Notes under the pieces: generated by a model | Told to the model about the DNA's origin: nothing | Databases searched by the model: none | Seen by the model: only the letters and a program-made list of their open reading frames with translations | Position numbers and translations under genes: made by a program | Shown: positions 45,059 through 52,967 of the stretch, piece after piece | How positions within the stretch are numbered: position 1 is the stretch's first letter | How the letters are laid out: every line of letters starts with the position of its first letter | Assembly (NCBI RefSeq): GCF_022179725.1 | Contig: NZ_BPRC01000014.1 | Span: 1-64,000 of the forward strand | Length of the DNA stretch: 64,000 bases | Source: Methylorubrum aminovorans | Lineage (GTDB): Bacteria > Pseudomonadota > Alphaproteobacteria > Rhizobiales > Beijerinckiaceae | Direction: 5' to 3'

Positions 45059-45196
45059 CCGCCGCGCACGGCCAATCGCGATATTCTCGGAGGCCTGTCT
45101 GGCGACCTCCGTCCCCGGGGGCTGCTCGACCATGTCACTCGACCAGATCACACATTGGTGTTCGACGGCGCGTGACATCTACCCGAATCTGATATT

Positions 45197-45213
45197 TTGT
45201 ACTTCATATTCCA
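45197..45213. promoter_or_regulatory. Candidate GntR/FCD operator, site f (weak)
   Basis: TTGTAC-TTCAT-ATTCCA: three mismatches to the consensus, but at the equivalent distance (about 68 bp) before the small membrane-protein gene. Confidence 0.4.
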
Positions 45214-45280
45214 AATAGTCGGGCTATCTCATGTGCACTGCACCATAGCCCACTGCAAGCGCGCATCGTCGGAGACCATC

Positions 45281-45448
45281 ATGCTCGCCACTTGGCTCGC
45301 CGCGCTCCTTTTCTTCGGTGCCCTGCAGGCGCTGCTCGTCGTCAAGCTGGCCGACCGTCTGACCGTCTCCGACGCAACTCTAGACAATCAGGCCGCCCGC
45401 AATGCCAAGGCGCGGAAGACCGCCGGCCGCTTCGCCGGCGCGGCTTGA
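45281..45448 (+). CDS. Single-helix membrane miniprotein
   Basis: A 55-residue protein: MLATWLAALLFFGALQALLV is a single N-terminal membrane helix, followed by a soluble tail (LADRLTVSDATLDNQAARNA, then KARKTAGRFAGAA). GGAG lies 6 nt before ATG 45281. Similar very small one-helix proteins accompany transporters and stabilise them; here it lies in the oxalate island with weak operator site f upstream. Partner unknown, so this is context only. Confidence 0.6.
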   Translation: MLATWLAALLFFGALQALLVVKLADRLTVSDATLDNQAARNAKARKTAGRFAGAA

Positions 45449-45478
45449 ATCGCGTCAAAGACGGCACGCGGAGCGACG

Positions 45479-45549
45479 CTAGAGCGCTTTCCGACGAAGT
45501 GGATGCCGGTTCGTCGAAAGAAAGCGCGCCAAGATAAGCGTCTAGAGTC
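45479..45549 (+). repeat. Dispersed hairpin repeat, short alphaproteobacterial form (copy 3)
   Basis: AGAGCGCTTTCCGACGAAGT, then GGATGCCGGTTCGTCGAAAG, AAAGCGCGCCAAGATAAGCG and TCTAGAG. This is a recognisable variant of the CGCTTTCCGACGAAGTGG...CGGTTCG...GAAAGCGCG repeat widespread in Rhizobiales. The other copies in this window share the skeleton CCGGTT/CGAAGAA/CAAGA, so I group them as one family. Confidence 0.7.
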
Positions 45550-45748
45550 GCTGGCTTGATGTCATCAGGTCGGGAACGGCTCTCGCAGGGAGCGGCAATG
45601 GGAGCGCGCCCGAACCCCACTCTGTCGCAGCGAGGCCTGCATCTGAGCGCGGCGTACCATCGAGGAAGGCCTGCATCTCGGCCTCGGAAACGTGCCCGAA
45701 CGCCTCCACGAGATCGGCCAGGGCGTCGTCCAGAGCGTTTTCGGTCAT
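45542..45748 (-). CDS. Small acidic protein (68 aa) with upstream operator
   Basis: ATG 45748 was chosen for its GGAGG site; the frame extends further up without a site. The protein begins MTENALDDALADLVEAFGHV and is Ala/Glu/Asp-rich in its first half, then Pro/Leu-rich (ALPLPLPARAVPD). No membrane helix or cysteines. Unknown family. A two-mismatch operator (site e) lies 69 bp upstream, the same spacing as seen ahead of the CBS and membrane-miniprotein genes, which is why I consider it a real gene under the same control. Confidence 0.55.
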   Translation of the reverse strand: MTENALDDALADLVEAFGHVSEAEMQAFLDGTPRSDAGLAATEWGSGALPLPLPARAVPDLMTSSQRL

Positions 45749-45816
45749 CACCGCATCCTCCGGATACCGAACCGGAGAGAGGTAGCATCCTCTGCTGCCG
45801 ATCAGGCCCATCATCT

Positions 45817-45833
45817 TGGTAGCTGGCACACCA
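45817..45833. promoter_or_regulatory. Candidate GntR/FCD operator, site e
   Basis: TGGTAG-CTGGC-ACACCA: two mismatches to TGGYAT-N5-ATRCCA, about 69 bp upstream of the small acidic-protein gene on the minus strand. Confidence 0.5.
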
Positions 45834-45886
45834 AATCGTCGGAAATCAAAGTCCGACCGCAGGGCGCGGCAAAACAAGTCTTCGCG

Positions 45887-47164
45887 CTACTCGGCGGCGA
45901 TGCGGTGGACGCCGCCGACGGCGCCCGAGCCGAGGATGTCGCCGATCTCGGCATCCGTGCAGCCCAACACCTCGCGCAGGATTTCATCCGTATGTTCGCC
46001 GAGAAGCGGCGCACGGGTGACTTCGGTCGGGCTTGCCGACAGCTTGATCGGATTGCCCACCGTCAGGTAGGCGCCGCGCGTCGGGTGCTCGACCTCGACC
46101 ACCGTTCCGTTCGCCCGCAGCATCGGATCCTCGGCGATCTCCTTCATCGACAGGATCGGCCCGCAGGGAATCTCGTAGGCGTTGAGGATATCCATCGCCT
46201 CGAACTTGTCGTGCTTCATCGTCCAGGCTTCGATGCGCGTGAAGATCTCGTTGAGATGCGGCAGTCTCGCCTTCGGCGTGGCGTAGGCCGGATCATCCTT
46301 CCAGCCGGGCTCGCCGATGATGTCGCAGATCGAGCCCCAGACCGCCCCTTGCGTGATGAAGTAGATGTAGGCGTTGGGATCCTGCTCCCATCCCTTGCAC
46401 TTCAGGATACGGCCGGGCTGGCCGCCGCCGGAATCGTTGCCGGCCCGCGGCACCGCCTCGCCGAACGGGACGCCCTCGCCGTACTGGCTGTATTCCATCA
46501 GCGGGCCGTGGCCGAGACGCTGTTGGTCGCGCAGCTTCACCCGGCAGAGGTTGAGCACCCCGTCCTGCATCGCGCAGTCGACCCGCTGGCCCTGCCCCGT
46601 CTGGGTGCGCTGGTAGAGCGCCGTGACGATGCCGAGCGCGAGGTGGAGGCCGGTGCCGGAATCGCCGATCTGCGCGCCCGAGACCATCGGAACGCCGTCG
46701 CGCCAGCCGGTGGTGGAGGCCGCGCCCCCGACGCATTGGGCGACGTTCTCGTAGACCTTGCAATCCTGGTAGCGGCCGGGGCCGAAACCCTTCACCGAGG
46801 CCAGGATCAAGCCCGGATTGGCCGCCTGCAGCTTCTCCCAGGTCAGCCCCATACGGTCGAGCGCGCCGGGGGCGAAGTTCTCGACCAGCACGTCGCACTC
46901 GGCGATCAGACGCCAGAGGATTGCGTTGCCTTTGGGATTTTTGGCGTCGAGCGTGATCGAGCGCTTGTTGTGGTTCAGCATCGTGAAATAGAGGCTGTCC
47001 ACGCCGGGAAGGTCCTGCAATTGCTGGCGCGTGGCGTCGCCCGCGCCCGGCCGCTCGACCTTGATCACGTCGGCTCCGAACCAGGCGAGCAGTTGCGTGC
47101 AGGTCGGACCCGACTGGACGTGGGTGAAGTCGAGGATCCGAACGCCTTCGAGCGCCTTGCTCAT
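45887..47164 (-). CDS. frc: Formyl-CoA:oxalate CoA-transferase, copy 2
   Basis: A 425-residue class III CoA-transferase, strongly similar to copy 1. The ATG at 47164 has GGAGGAG; the longer frame is not used. The catalytic Asp is 168 (AQIGDSGTGLHLALG), one residue different from copy 1. It keeps ILDFTHVQSGPTCTQLLAWF, VENFAPGALDRMG and RAGNDSGGGQPGRILKCKGW. It is divergent from the GntR regulator across 313 bp containing the exact operator site c. The C-terminal 30 residues differ from copy 1. Which copy is the main oxalate enzyme cannot be told from sequence; an acceptor other than oxalate is possible for one. Confidence 0.93.
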   Translation of the reverse strand: MSKALEGVRILDFTHVQSGPTCTQLLAWFGADVIKVERPGAGDATRQQLQDLPGVDSLYFTMLNHNKRSITLDAKNPKGNAILWRLIAECDVLVENFAPGALDRMGLTWEKLQAANPGLILASVKGFGPGRYQDCKVYENVAQCVGGAASTTGWRDGVPMVSGAQIGDSGTGLHLALGIVTALYQRTQTGQGQRVDCAMQDGVLNLCRVKLRDQQRLGHGPLMEYSQYGEGVPFGEAVPRAGNDSGGGQPGRILKCKGWEQDPNAYIYFITQGAVWGSICDIIGEPGWKDDPAYATPKARLPHLNEIFTRIEAWTMKHDKFEAMDILNAYEIPCGPILSMKEIAEDPMLRANGTVVEVEHPTRGAYLTVGNPIKLSASPTEVTRAPLLGEHTDEILREVLGCTDAEIGDILGSGAVGGVHRIAAE

Positions 47165-47344
47165 CGCAGGTCTCCTCCCCAGGAGAGTGGCCATTTGGTC
47201 TGCGCCCTTCGGCCGATGGCGTCGGCCGGAGCGCATTGTCGAGAAGCCGGGCCGGTCTCGAACACCGTGCACACCAGACACTTCCTCTGGAAGGCTGCTC
47301 TGCACACAGCGAATGCCGAAGCTCTCGACTTCAAGGTTTCTTTC

Positions 47345-47361
47345 TGGCATACCAGATGCCA
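47345..47361. promoter_or_regulatory. Candidate GntR/FCD operator, site c
   Basis: TGGCAT-ACCAG-ATGCCA: exact match and perfectly symmetrical arms. It lies between divergent frc copy 2 (181 bp away) and the GntR/FCD gene (117 bp), so it can control both, including autoregulation. Confidence 0.75.
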
Positions 47362-47477
47362 GACGTCAATGTTTGCGAGTCTCCGGATCTCGATCCGCGC
47401 AGGCTCTTGAGCAGAATTTCGAGGCATAAGCCGGACGCATAGGTGCGGTCGGCTTGTCTTCCCCGAGGCGAGGCGCC

Positions 47478-48230
47478 ATGCTCGAACGGCTCGATGCCCC
47501 ATCTCCGGACCCGCATCCCCATCGGCATCAAGGTCGATCCGAAACGATGGAAAATCTTTCGATCAAGCCGATCGTTCCGGCGACGAGCCTGAGAACGCTC
47601 GCCTACGAGGCGCTGAAATCCGCCATCACCAACATGGACATCTACGGCCAGTCCGGAGATGTGCGGCTGGACGAGCGCGGCCTTTCGCAGACGCTCGGCG
47701 TGAGTCGCACGCCGATCCGCGAGGCGCTGACGGTGCTGGAACAGGAAGGGTTCGTGCGCAACGAGCCCCGGCGCGGCGTGTTCGTCGTCAAGAAGACGAA
47801 GCGCGAGATCGTTGGCATGATCCAGGCCTGGGCGGCGCTGGAGAGCATGGCGGCCCGGCTCGCCTGCACCGCGGCCTCGGACGAGGATCTGGCCTGCCTG
47901 CGCCGTTCCTTCCCCGAGTTCTTCGACGGCAAGCCCTACGAGCATCTCGGCGAATACTCGGAAGCCAATATCCGCTTCCACCAGAAGATCATCTCGCTCG
48001 GCCACAGCGAGGTGATCAAGGATCTGACCAGCAACCTGCTGATGCACGTGCGCGGCATCCGCAACACGGCGCTCCGCCAGGGCGACCGCGCCTCGAAGTC
48101 GATCGAGGAGCATGTGCAGATCATCGAGGCGCTGGAGGCCCGCGACGCCGAGCGTGCCGAACGCCTCGTGCGCGACCACGGCCTGGGCCTCGCCGACCAT
48201 GTCCAGCGCTACGGCAACCATCTCGACTGA
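47478..48230 (+). CDS. GntR-family regulator with FCD ligand domain; likely regulator of the oxalate island
   Basis: About 250 residues from ATG 47478 (GAGGCGAGG upstream); ATG 47547 is an equally plausible shorter start. The winged helix (about 40-100) includes LDERGLSQTLGVSRTPIREA followed by LTVLEQEGFVRNEPRRGVFV. The FCD domain (about 105-235) has AWAALESMAARLAC, FHQKIISLGHSEVI and EHVQIIEALEARDAERAERL, with the metal/ligand histidines of FCD proteins (FH, EH, DH positions). FCD regulators usually answer to small carboxylates or acyl-CoAs. Oxalate, oxalyl-CoA, formyl-CoA or glyoxylate is the reasonable effector guess from its neighbours and operators. Confidence 0.85.
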   Translation: MLERLDAPSPDPHPHRHQGRSETMENLSIKPIVPATSLRTLAYEALKSAITNMDIYGQSGDVRLDERGLSQTLGVSRTPIREALTVLEQEGFVRNEPRRGVFVVKKTKREIVGMIQAWAALESMAARLACTAASDEDLACLRRSFPEFFDGKPYEHLGEYSEANIRFHQKIISLGHSEVIKDLTSNLLMHVRGIRNTALRQGDRASKSIEEHVQIIEALEARDAERAERLVRDHGLGLADHVQRYGNHLD

Positions 48231-48742
48231 GGTCTCCCCTCGCTCTGTCCGGCCGAGTGGGCGTGGCGAGGCCACAGCATCGTGCTGAGAGGTGGCCTCC
48301 GGCCTTCGGAAAAAGACGATGCGGAAACAAGAGGATAGAGCATCGCGCTGGATCTGATATCCAGTACGATGCTCTAACTGTTTTCGCGACGCCTGTCGCT
48401 GCCTCGACCATCCGCCAGAGCGCCGCAAGGCGCGCCGTCGACCGCAAGCCGACCCTGGGAGCGCCCCGCAAGAGGTGGCTGCGGCCGGGCCCGATCATGC
48501 GGATTCAGATCTCCAAAGCCGCCGAAGCCGGTCGACCGATTCGGACGGCTGCGCTTTTTTTCGCAGACAGCTGACGCCGGAACGCCGTCGATCGCCTGCG
48601 TCACTTTTATTCCTTCTCCTCTTCGTTTCCTGAAGGGTTCGTTCATCGGGCGTTCCTAGAGCACGGGCGATGGTGCGGGCGAAAGCCTAGCCATTGGACT
48701 GGTTCCTCAAGTCCTCCACGCCGCCGACTTCGGACAACGCCC
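48231..48742. other. Gene-free stretch with dispersed repeat copy
   Basis: Contains the hairpin repeat at 48276-48376. The remainder (48380-48742) shows no gene; a TTTTATTCCTTCTCC pyrimidine tract lies near 48605-48620. The next gene starts at a TTG without a good ribosome site. Confidence 0.5.
48276..48376 (+). repeat. Dispersed hairpin repeat, copy 4
   Basis: AGCATCGTGCTGAGAGGTGG, then CCTCCGGCCTTCGGAAAAAG, ACGATGCGGAAACAAGAGGA, and the second palindrome TAGAGCATCGCGCTGG / CCAGTACGATGCTCTA. Nearly identical in order to the reverse complement of the copy at 3077. Confidence 0.8.
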
Positions 48743-49837
48743 TTGAAGATCGCCGTCATCGCCCATCTCAAGTTCCCGATCGGACAGCCCTATCTGGGCG
48801 GCCTCGAGATGCACACGCATCACTTGGCCGGCGCGCTGCGAGCGCGGGGCCACCGGGTGACCCTATTCGCCTCCGAAGGTTCGGATCCGGCCCTAGTGCC
48901 CAACCCCGTCTGTCCGCCGACCGGAGACGCCCTGGGCGATCCGGTGGCCTGCGAGCGGATCGAGCGGGCCGAACTCGCGGCCTACGAGCGCATCATGGAA
49001 GCAATCGCCCGCGGCGGCTTCGACATCGTGCACAACAACAGCCTGCATGATTTGCCCCTGCGCGCGAGCCACACGCTCCCCGTGCCGATGACGACGGCGC
49101 TCCACACGCCACCCTTCGAATCGCTGGCCGAGGGCGTCCGCGCGGCCAAGCCCGGCATGATCTTCGCCGCCGTCTCGCCATCGCTGGCGCAGGAATGGCA
49201 ACCGCTTGTGCCGGATGCCCGCGTTATCGGCAACGGCATCGACCTCTCGACCTTCGCCTTCAGCCCATTCGCCGACCCGGCTGCCTATGTGTTCTGGAGC
49301 GGGCGGATCGTCCCGGAGAAGGGCACGCATCTGGCCATCGACGCGGCGCGCGAGGCCGGGATCCGTCTGCGCTTCGCAGGCCCGAAGCCGAACCCGCGCT
49401 ACTGGGACGAGTGGATCGCTCCGCGGCTCGGGGACGACGTCACTTACGTCGGTCATCTCTCCCATCGCGAGTTGGCGCGCCAGCTCGGCGGCGCGCGGGC
49501 GGCCATCGTCTCGCCGCGCTGGGAGGAGCCTTTCGGTCTCGTCGTCGCCGAGGCGCTGGCCTGCGGCACGCCGGTCGCCGCCTTCGGCCGCGGCGCGATT
49601 CCCGATATCGTCGATCGCCTCTCCGGGGCGCTTGCCCCGGCCGACGACGTGGCGGCGCTCGCCCGCGCGATCCAGCGCGCCGTCACCCTCGAACGCCGCG
49701 CCTGCCGCCGCCGGGCCGAGACGCTCTACGACGCCGACGTGATGACTGACGGCTACGAGGAGCTCTACCGCGAGGTGCTGGCCGGAGCACCGGCCAACAG
49801 CACCCGCACCGCCCTGTTCGAACGCCCGGCGGCCTGA
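48743..49837 (+). CDS. Family 4 glycosyltransferase
   Basis: A 364-residue GT-B enzyme from a TTG start (MKIAVIAHLKFPIGQPYLGG). N-domain: the GGLEMHTHHLAGALRARGH loop. C-domain: FWSGRIVPEKGTHLAIDAAR, and the nucleotide-sugar motif SPRWEEPFGLVVAEALACGT with both Glu of the EX7E signature. Retaining GT4 enzymes use UDP- or GDP-sugars. It heads a run of three plus-strand glycosyltransferases (5 bp to the next), followed on the other strand by a GT2 and a PIG-L deacetylase. Donor and acceptor are unknown. Confidence 0.85.
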   Translation: MKIAVIAHLKFPIGQPYLGGLEMHTHHLAGALRARGHRVTLFASEGSDPALVPNPVCPPTGDALGDPVACERIERAELAAYERIMEAIARGGFDIVHNNSLHDLPLRASHTLPVPMTTALHTPPFESLAEGVRAAKPGMIFAAVSPSLAQEWQPLVPDARVIGNGIDLSTFAFSPFADPAAYVFWSGRIVPEKGTHLAIDAAREAGIRLRFAGPKPNPRYWDEWIAPRLGDDVTYVGHLSHRELARQLGGARAAIVSPRWEEPFGLVVAEALACGTPVAAFGRGAIPDIVDRLSGALAPADDVAALARAIQRAVTLERRACRRRAETLYDADVMTDGYEELYREVLAGAPANSTRTALFERPAA

Positions 49838-49842
49838 ACGCC

Positions 49843-50931
49843 ATGTCCGTGCGCCCCGGCCCGGCCGTCGTCTGCATCCCGGCCCGCAACGAGGCCGAGC
49901 GCCTGCCGCGCCTGCTGCGGGCGCTCGCCGCGCAGGACGGGTTCTCGGCGGATGCGCCCTTGAGGGTCGTGATCGTCGTGAACAACTGCACCGACGGCAC
50001 GGTCGAGGCGGTGCGCGCCCTCGAAGGTTCGGGCGCGCTCTCCACCCTCGCGCTGCGCCTGATCGAGGCGACCTTTCCGGCCGCTGAAGCCCATGTCGGC
50101 ACCGCCCGCCGCCGTGCCCTCGATGTGGGCGCCGCGTGGCTGGAGAGCGAGGACGCGCCCGATGGCGTGCTCCTCACCACCGATGCCGATGCGCGGCTCG
50201 CCCAAGGCTGGGTCGCGGCGAATCTGCGTGCCCTGGAAGGGGCGGAGATCGTCGGCGGCCGGCTGGTGATCGACGACGAGGGCAACGCGGATCCTGCGCT
50301 CGCCGCCTTCCACGCACGGGTCGAGCGCTACTGGTCGGGCGTGCGCGCCCTCGAAGATGCACTCGACCCACCGCCCCACGACCCCGCGCCGCGCCACGGC
50401 GACCATACGGGGGGAAGCCTCGCGCTGCGCGCCTCGCTCTACCGCGCGGTGGGCGGCTTGCCGCCCCTGCCGCGCGGCGAGGACAATGCCCTGGTCGGTG
50501 CCGTGCAGCGGGCGGGCGGGCGCCTGCGTCACTGCCCCGATGTGGCGGTGCTCGTTTCCGCCCGCACAGCCGGCCGGGCGGAGGGCGGCATGGCGACCGA
50601 GATGCTGCGCCGTGCCCGCGTCGTGCGCGAGGGCGAGGCCTATCGTCTGCCGGTAGCGGCCCATTGGGAACAGATCATCCTGCGCCGGGCCGCCCTGCGC
50701 CGTGCCTATCGCGAGGGTGCCGCGCCCTCCGCCCTGTACGCGCTCGGCCTCAATGCGGAAGATCTCGCCGCCATCGATCTGCCGGCCTGCCCCAACGACA
50801 TCGCCTTCGTGGAGCGCGCCCATGTCCGCCTCGAGGCGCGGGACGGTCCGGCGCCGGAATGCAGCCTCGACGACGCGCTGGCGGCGCTCGATGCTCGCGT
50901 CGCGGCCCTGCGGCGCGACCGGGCGGCTTGA
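49843..50931 (+). CDS. Family 2 glycosyltransferase
   Basis: A 362-residue GT-A enzyme, 5 bp after the GT4 gene. It starts GPAVVCIPARNEAERLPRLL, with the VVNNCTDGTVEAV loop, the DxD motif in LLTTDADARLAQGW, and an acceptor region HTGGSLALRASLYRAVGGLP followed by RGEDNALVGAVQRAGG (catalytic ED). The C-terminal 90 residues are helical and extra to the core. No membrane anchor. It is probably cotranscribed with its neighbours and acts on the same glycoconjugate. Confidence 0.85.
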   Translation: MSVRPGPAVVCIPARNEAERLPRLLRALAAQDGFSADAPLRVVIVVNNCTDGTVEAVRALEGSGALSTLALRLIEATFPAAEAHVGTARRRALDVGAAWLESEDAPDGVLLTTDADARLAQGWVAANLRALEGAEIVGGRLVIDDEGNADPALAAFHARVERYWSGVRALEDALDPPPHDPAPRHGDHTGGSLALRASLYRAVGGLPPLPRGEDNALVGAVQRAGGRLRHCPDVAVLVSARTAGRAEGGMATEMLRRARVVREGEAYRLPVAAHWEQIILRRAALRRAYREGAAPSALYALGLNAEDLAAIDLPACPNDIAFVERAHVRLEARDGPAPECSLDDALAALDARVAALRRDRAA

Positions 50932-51011
50932 GTTCGGCACGATGCTGGCCATGAGGTGAGAGTGTCGTTGAGACGGCCTCCGCCTCGCACCGCACTTTTC
51001 TCGGAACGCGC

Positions 51012-52061
51012 ATGACTCGTCCGGTCGGCTACTACGTCCACCACCAGGGGGCCGGGCACCTCCAGCGGGCGATTGCGCTCGCGCGGGCGCTCGATGCGCT
51101 GGGGCGGCCCTGCACCCTGATGGGCAGCTTCAGTGGACTCGACACCGCGGGCGCCCCCGGCCCCGTACTCGATCTGCCCGACGACCGCCTGGACCGCAGC
51201 TTCGACGGGCAGGACGGCGCGGACCAACGCCCCGAATGCTTCCACTACGTCCCGCTGAACCATCCCGGCATCCGCGCGCGGATGGGCCGGATCGCGGCCT
51301 GGGCGGCGGAGAACGATCCGGCGCTGATCATCGTCGACGTCTCGGCGGAGGTGGCCTTGCTCGCCCGGCTACTGTCGGTGCCGAGCCTCGTCGTGCGCCT
51401 GTCCGGCACCCGCACCGACCGGCCGCATCTGGAAGCCTTCCGGGCCGCCTCGCGCCTGCTCGCTCCGTTCCCCGAGGCGCTCGACGGCGGGCAGGTGCCG
51501 GATTGGGTGCGCGAGAAGACGCTCTACGGCGGCTTTCTCGGCGGCGCGCCCGCACGGCTCGCATCCGAGGAGGACGGACGCATCATCGTGGTGTTCGGCC
51601 GCGGCGGCGAGGGCGGGCGGCTGGAGGCGCTGATCGAGGCCGCTGAGGCGGTGCCGGAGCGCGCGTGGCACGTGCTCGGGCCGGTCACCGGCACGGGGAC
51701 GGTACCGGGAAACCTGAACCTGCACGGTTGGGTCACGGATGTCCGCCCGCATCTCGCGCCTGCCTCTCTCGTGATCGGAGGGGCGGGCGACGGGCTCGTC
51801 ACCGCGGTGGCGTCCCTCGGCAAGCGCTTCCTGTGCCTGCCCGAGCCGCGCGCCTACGACGAGCAGGAGGCCAAGGCGCAGGCTCTGGAGCGGCTCGGCG
51901 CGGCGGCGGTCCATCGCGGCTGGCCGGAACCGACGGCGTGGCCGCACCTCGTGACACGGGGTCTCGGCCTTGATCCGGAGATCATCCGGCGCCTCGCCGA
52001 GCCCGATGCGCTGACGCGGACGGCCGGCGCGATCGAGGCGCTGTGCCGGGACGCGGACTGA
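51012..52061 (+). CDS. MurG-like (GT28-type) glycosyltransferase
   Basis: A 349-residue GT-B protein: GYYVHHQGAGHLQRAIALAR carries the H-x-GAGH motif of MurG/GT28 enzymes. The C-domain has IIVVFGRGGEGGRLEALIEA, NLNLHGWVTDVRPHLAPASL, IGGAGDGLVTAVASLGKRFL and the LPEPRAYDEQEAKAQALERL block typical of UDP-sugar (often GlcNAc) binding. Third gene of the plus-strand glycosyltransferase run, 80 bp after the second. It lacks the membrane patch of true MurG, and peptidoglycan synthesis is not suggested by context. Confidence 0.75.
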   Translation: MTRPVGYYVHHQGAGHLQRAIALARALDALGRPCTLMGSFSGLDTAGAPGPVLDLPDDRLDRSFDGQDGADQRPECFHYVPLNHPGIRARMGRIAAWAAENDPALIIVDVSAEVALLARLLSVPSLVVRLSGTRTDRPHLEAFRAASRLLAPFPEALDGGQVPDWVREKTLYGGFLGGAPARLASEEDGRIIVVFGRGGEGGRLEALIEAAEAVPERAWHVLGPVTGTGTVPGNLNLHGWVTDVRPHLAPASLVIGGAGDGLVTAVASLGKRFLCLPEPRAYDEQEAKAQALERLGAAAVHRGWPEPTAWPHLVTRGLGLDPEIIRRLAEPDALTRTAGAIEALCRDAD

Positions 52062-52108
52062 CCGACGTTGACGCCGGCCCCCTCGCCCAGCACCGGCCCG
52101 TGCGGGCC

Positions 52109-52180
52109 GATGCTCTATCCCATTGTTTTGCATCATCTTCTTCCGAAAGCCGGAGGCCACCTTTCGGGATGATGCTCTAA
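52109..52180 (-). repeat. Dispersed hairpin repeat, copy 5 (half-length)
   Basis: GATGCTCTATCCCATTGTTT, then TGCATCATCTTCTTCCGAAA and GCCGGAGGCCACCTTTCGGG, ATGATGCTCTA. Only the GCATCATC...GATGATGC palindrome remains; the companion palindrome of other copies is missing. Confidence 0.75.
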
Positions 52181-52188
52181 CGTGCCGG

Positions 52189-52497
52189 TCAGCGCTTCGG
52201 GGTAGAGCTCGGATCGCTGATGCGGCGCAGGTTTTCCGGCGGGGTCGCGGCCTCGATGGCCTCGACCGACTCGATGCTTCCACCGGCAATCGCGTCGCGC
52301 CGGTCGAAGCCGGAGGCGATGCGCGCCGCCTGCGCCTCCCCGCCCGGATCGTCCTGCAGGGCCCGTTGAAGTTCGGCGGGGCGGGCGACGTCGAGGGGGC
52401 TGTCCTGCCCAAAATCCTGCCCGTTGCGGTCGGCATATGCGCTGAAGTTGCGCAGGGAATCTCGATTGGAATCGGGCTTGCCGCGGCTCTCGTCCAT
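52189..52497 (-). CDS. Small hydrophilic protein (102 aa)
   Basis: A 102-residue, highly charged, low-hydrophobicity protein (MDESRGKPDSNRDSLRNFSA; DPGGEAQAARIASGFDRRDA). A good AGGAG site precedes ATG 52497. No recognised domain. Its composition is like that of hydrophilin-type or intrinsically disordered stress proteins. It is one of three such genes in tandem on the minus strand. Function not known. Confidence 0.6.
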   Translation of the reverse strand: MDESRGKPDSNRDSLRNFSAYADRNGQDFGQDSPLDVARPAELQRALQDDPGGEAQAARIASGFDRRDAIAGGSIESVEAIEAATPPENLRRISDPSSTPKR

Positions 52498-52556
52498 GGC
52501 TGTTCTCCTGATGCGAGGCGGGTTGGTCCGCTCGATGTCGGTTCGACGCGCCGCCT

Positions 52557-52784
52557 TTAATGGGAGCGGTCGGTGCGGTCGGGGGCACGGCCCTGGTTGC
52601 TGTGAGTGTGGTGCGCGTCGCGCTCGCCGCCGCCTCCGGACACGCCGGACTTGGATTGGTTGGTCGAGCTGCCCGGCGTCGGACCGTGATCGGGCTCGAC
52701 ATAGGGCTCCGACCGGTCCTGGTGGCTGCTGCCCGGCCCACCGTGATGGCGGTTGGTGTTGGGATGCTTCGAGGATGTGCTCAT
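52557..52784 (-). CDS. Small His/Ser/Gly-rich protein (75 aa)
   Basis: A 75-residue, very hydrophilic protein (MSTSSKHPNTNRHHGGPGSS; GVSGGGGERDAHHTHSNQGR) with nine histidines, perhaps metal-binding. The ATG directly follows the TGA of the next gene upstream (52785), so translation is probably coupled. No domain recognised; likely disordered. Confidence 0.55.
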   Translation of the reverse strand: MSTSSKHPNTNRHHGGPGSSHQDRSEPYVEPDHGPTPGSSTNQSKSGVSGGGGERDAHHTHSNQGRAPDRTDRSH

Positions 52785-52967
52785 TCAGCGATCCTGCTGG
52801 TAACCCTGATGGGTGGTGTTGACCTTCGAATTGCCGGCCTGACCGATCTTGTCCGGGTCCTTCGTCTGCGACGAGGCCTGTCCCTGAACGGTGGCGGTCT
52901 CGGGTGCGCTGCCCGGCCCCTTGTCGGACCGGTTGGCGGGCGGAACGGGCGGGGGCTTGGTGCTCAT
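52785..52967 (-). CDS. Small hydrophilic protein (60 aa)
   Basis: A 60-residue protein from ATG 52967 (MSTKPPPVPPANRSDKGPGS; TATVQGQASSQTKDPDKIGQ, then AGNSKVNTTHQGYQQDR). Disordered composition, no Cys or Trp. Immediately upstream of, and coupled to, the His-rich gene. A longer frame to 53024 lacks a ribosome site. Function not known. Confidence 0.5.
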   Translation of the reverse strand: MSTKPPPVPPANRSDKGPGSAPETATVQGQASSQTKDPDKIGQAGNSKVNTTHQGYQQDR

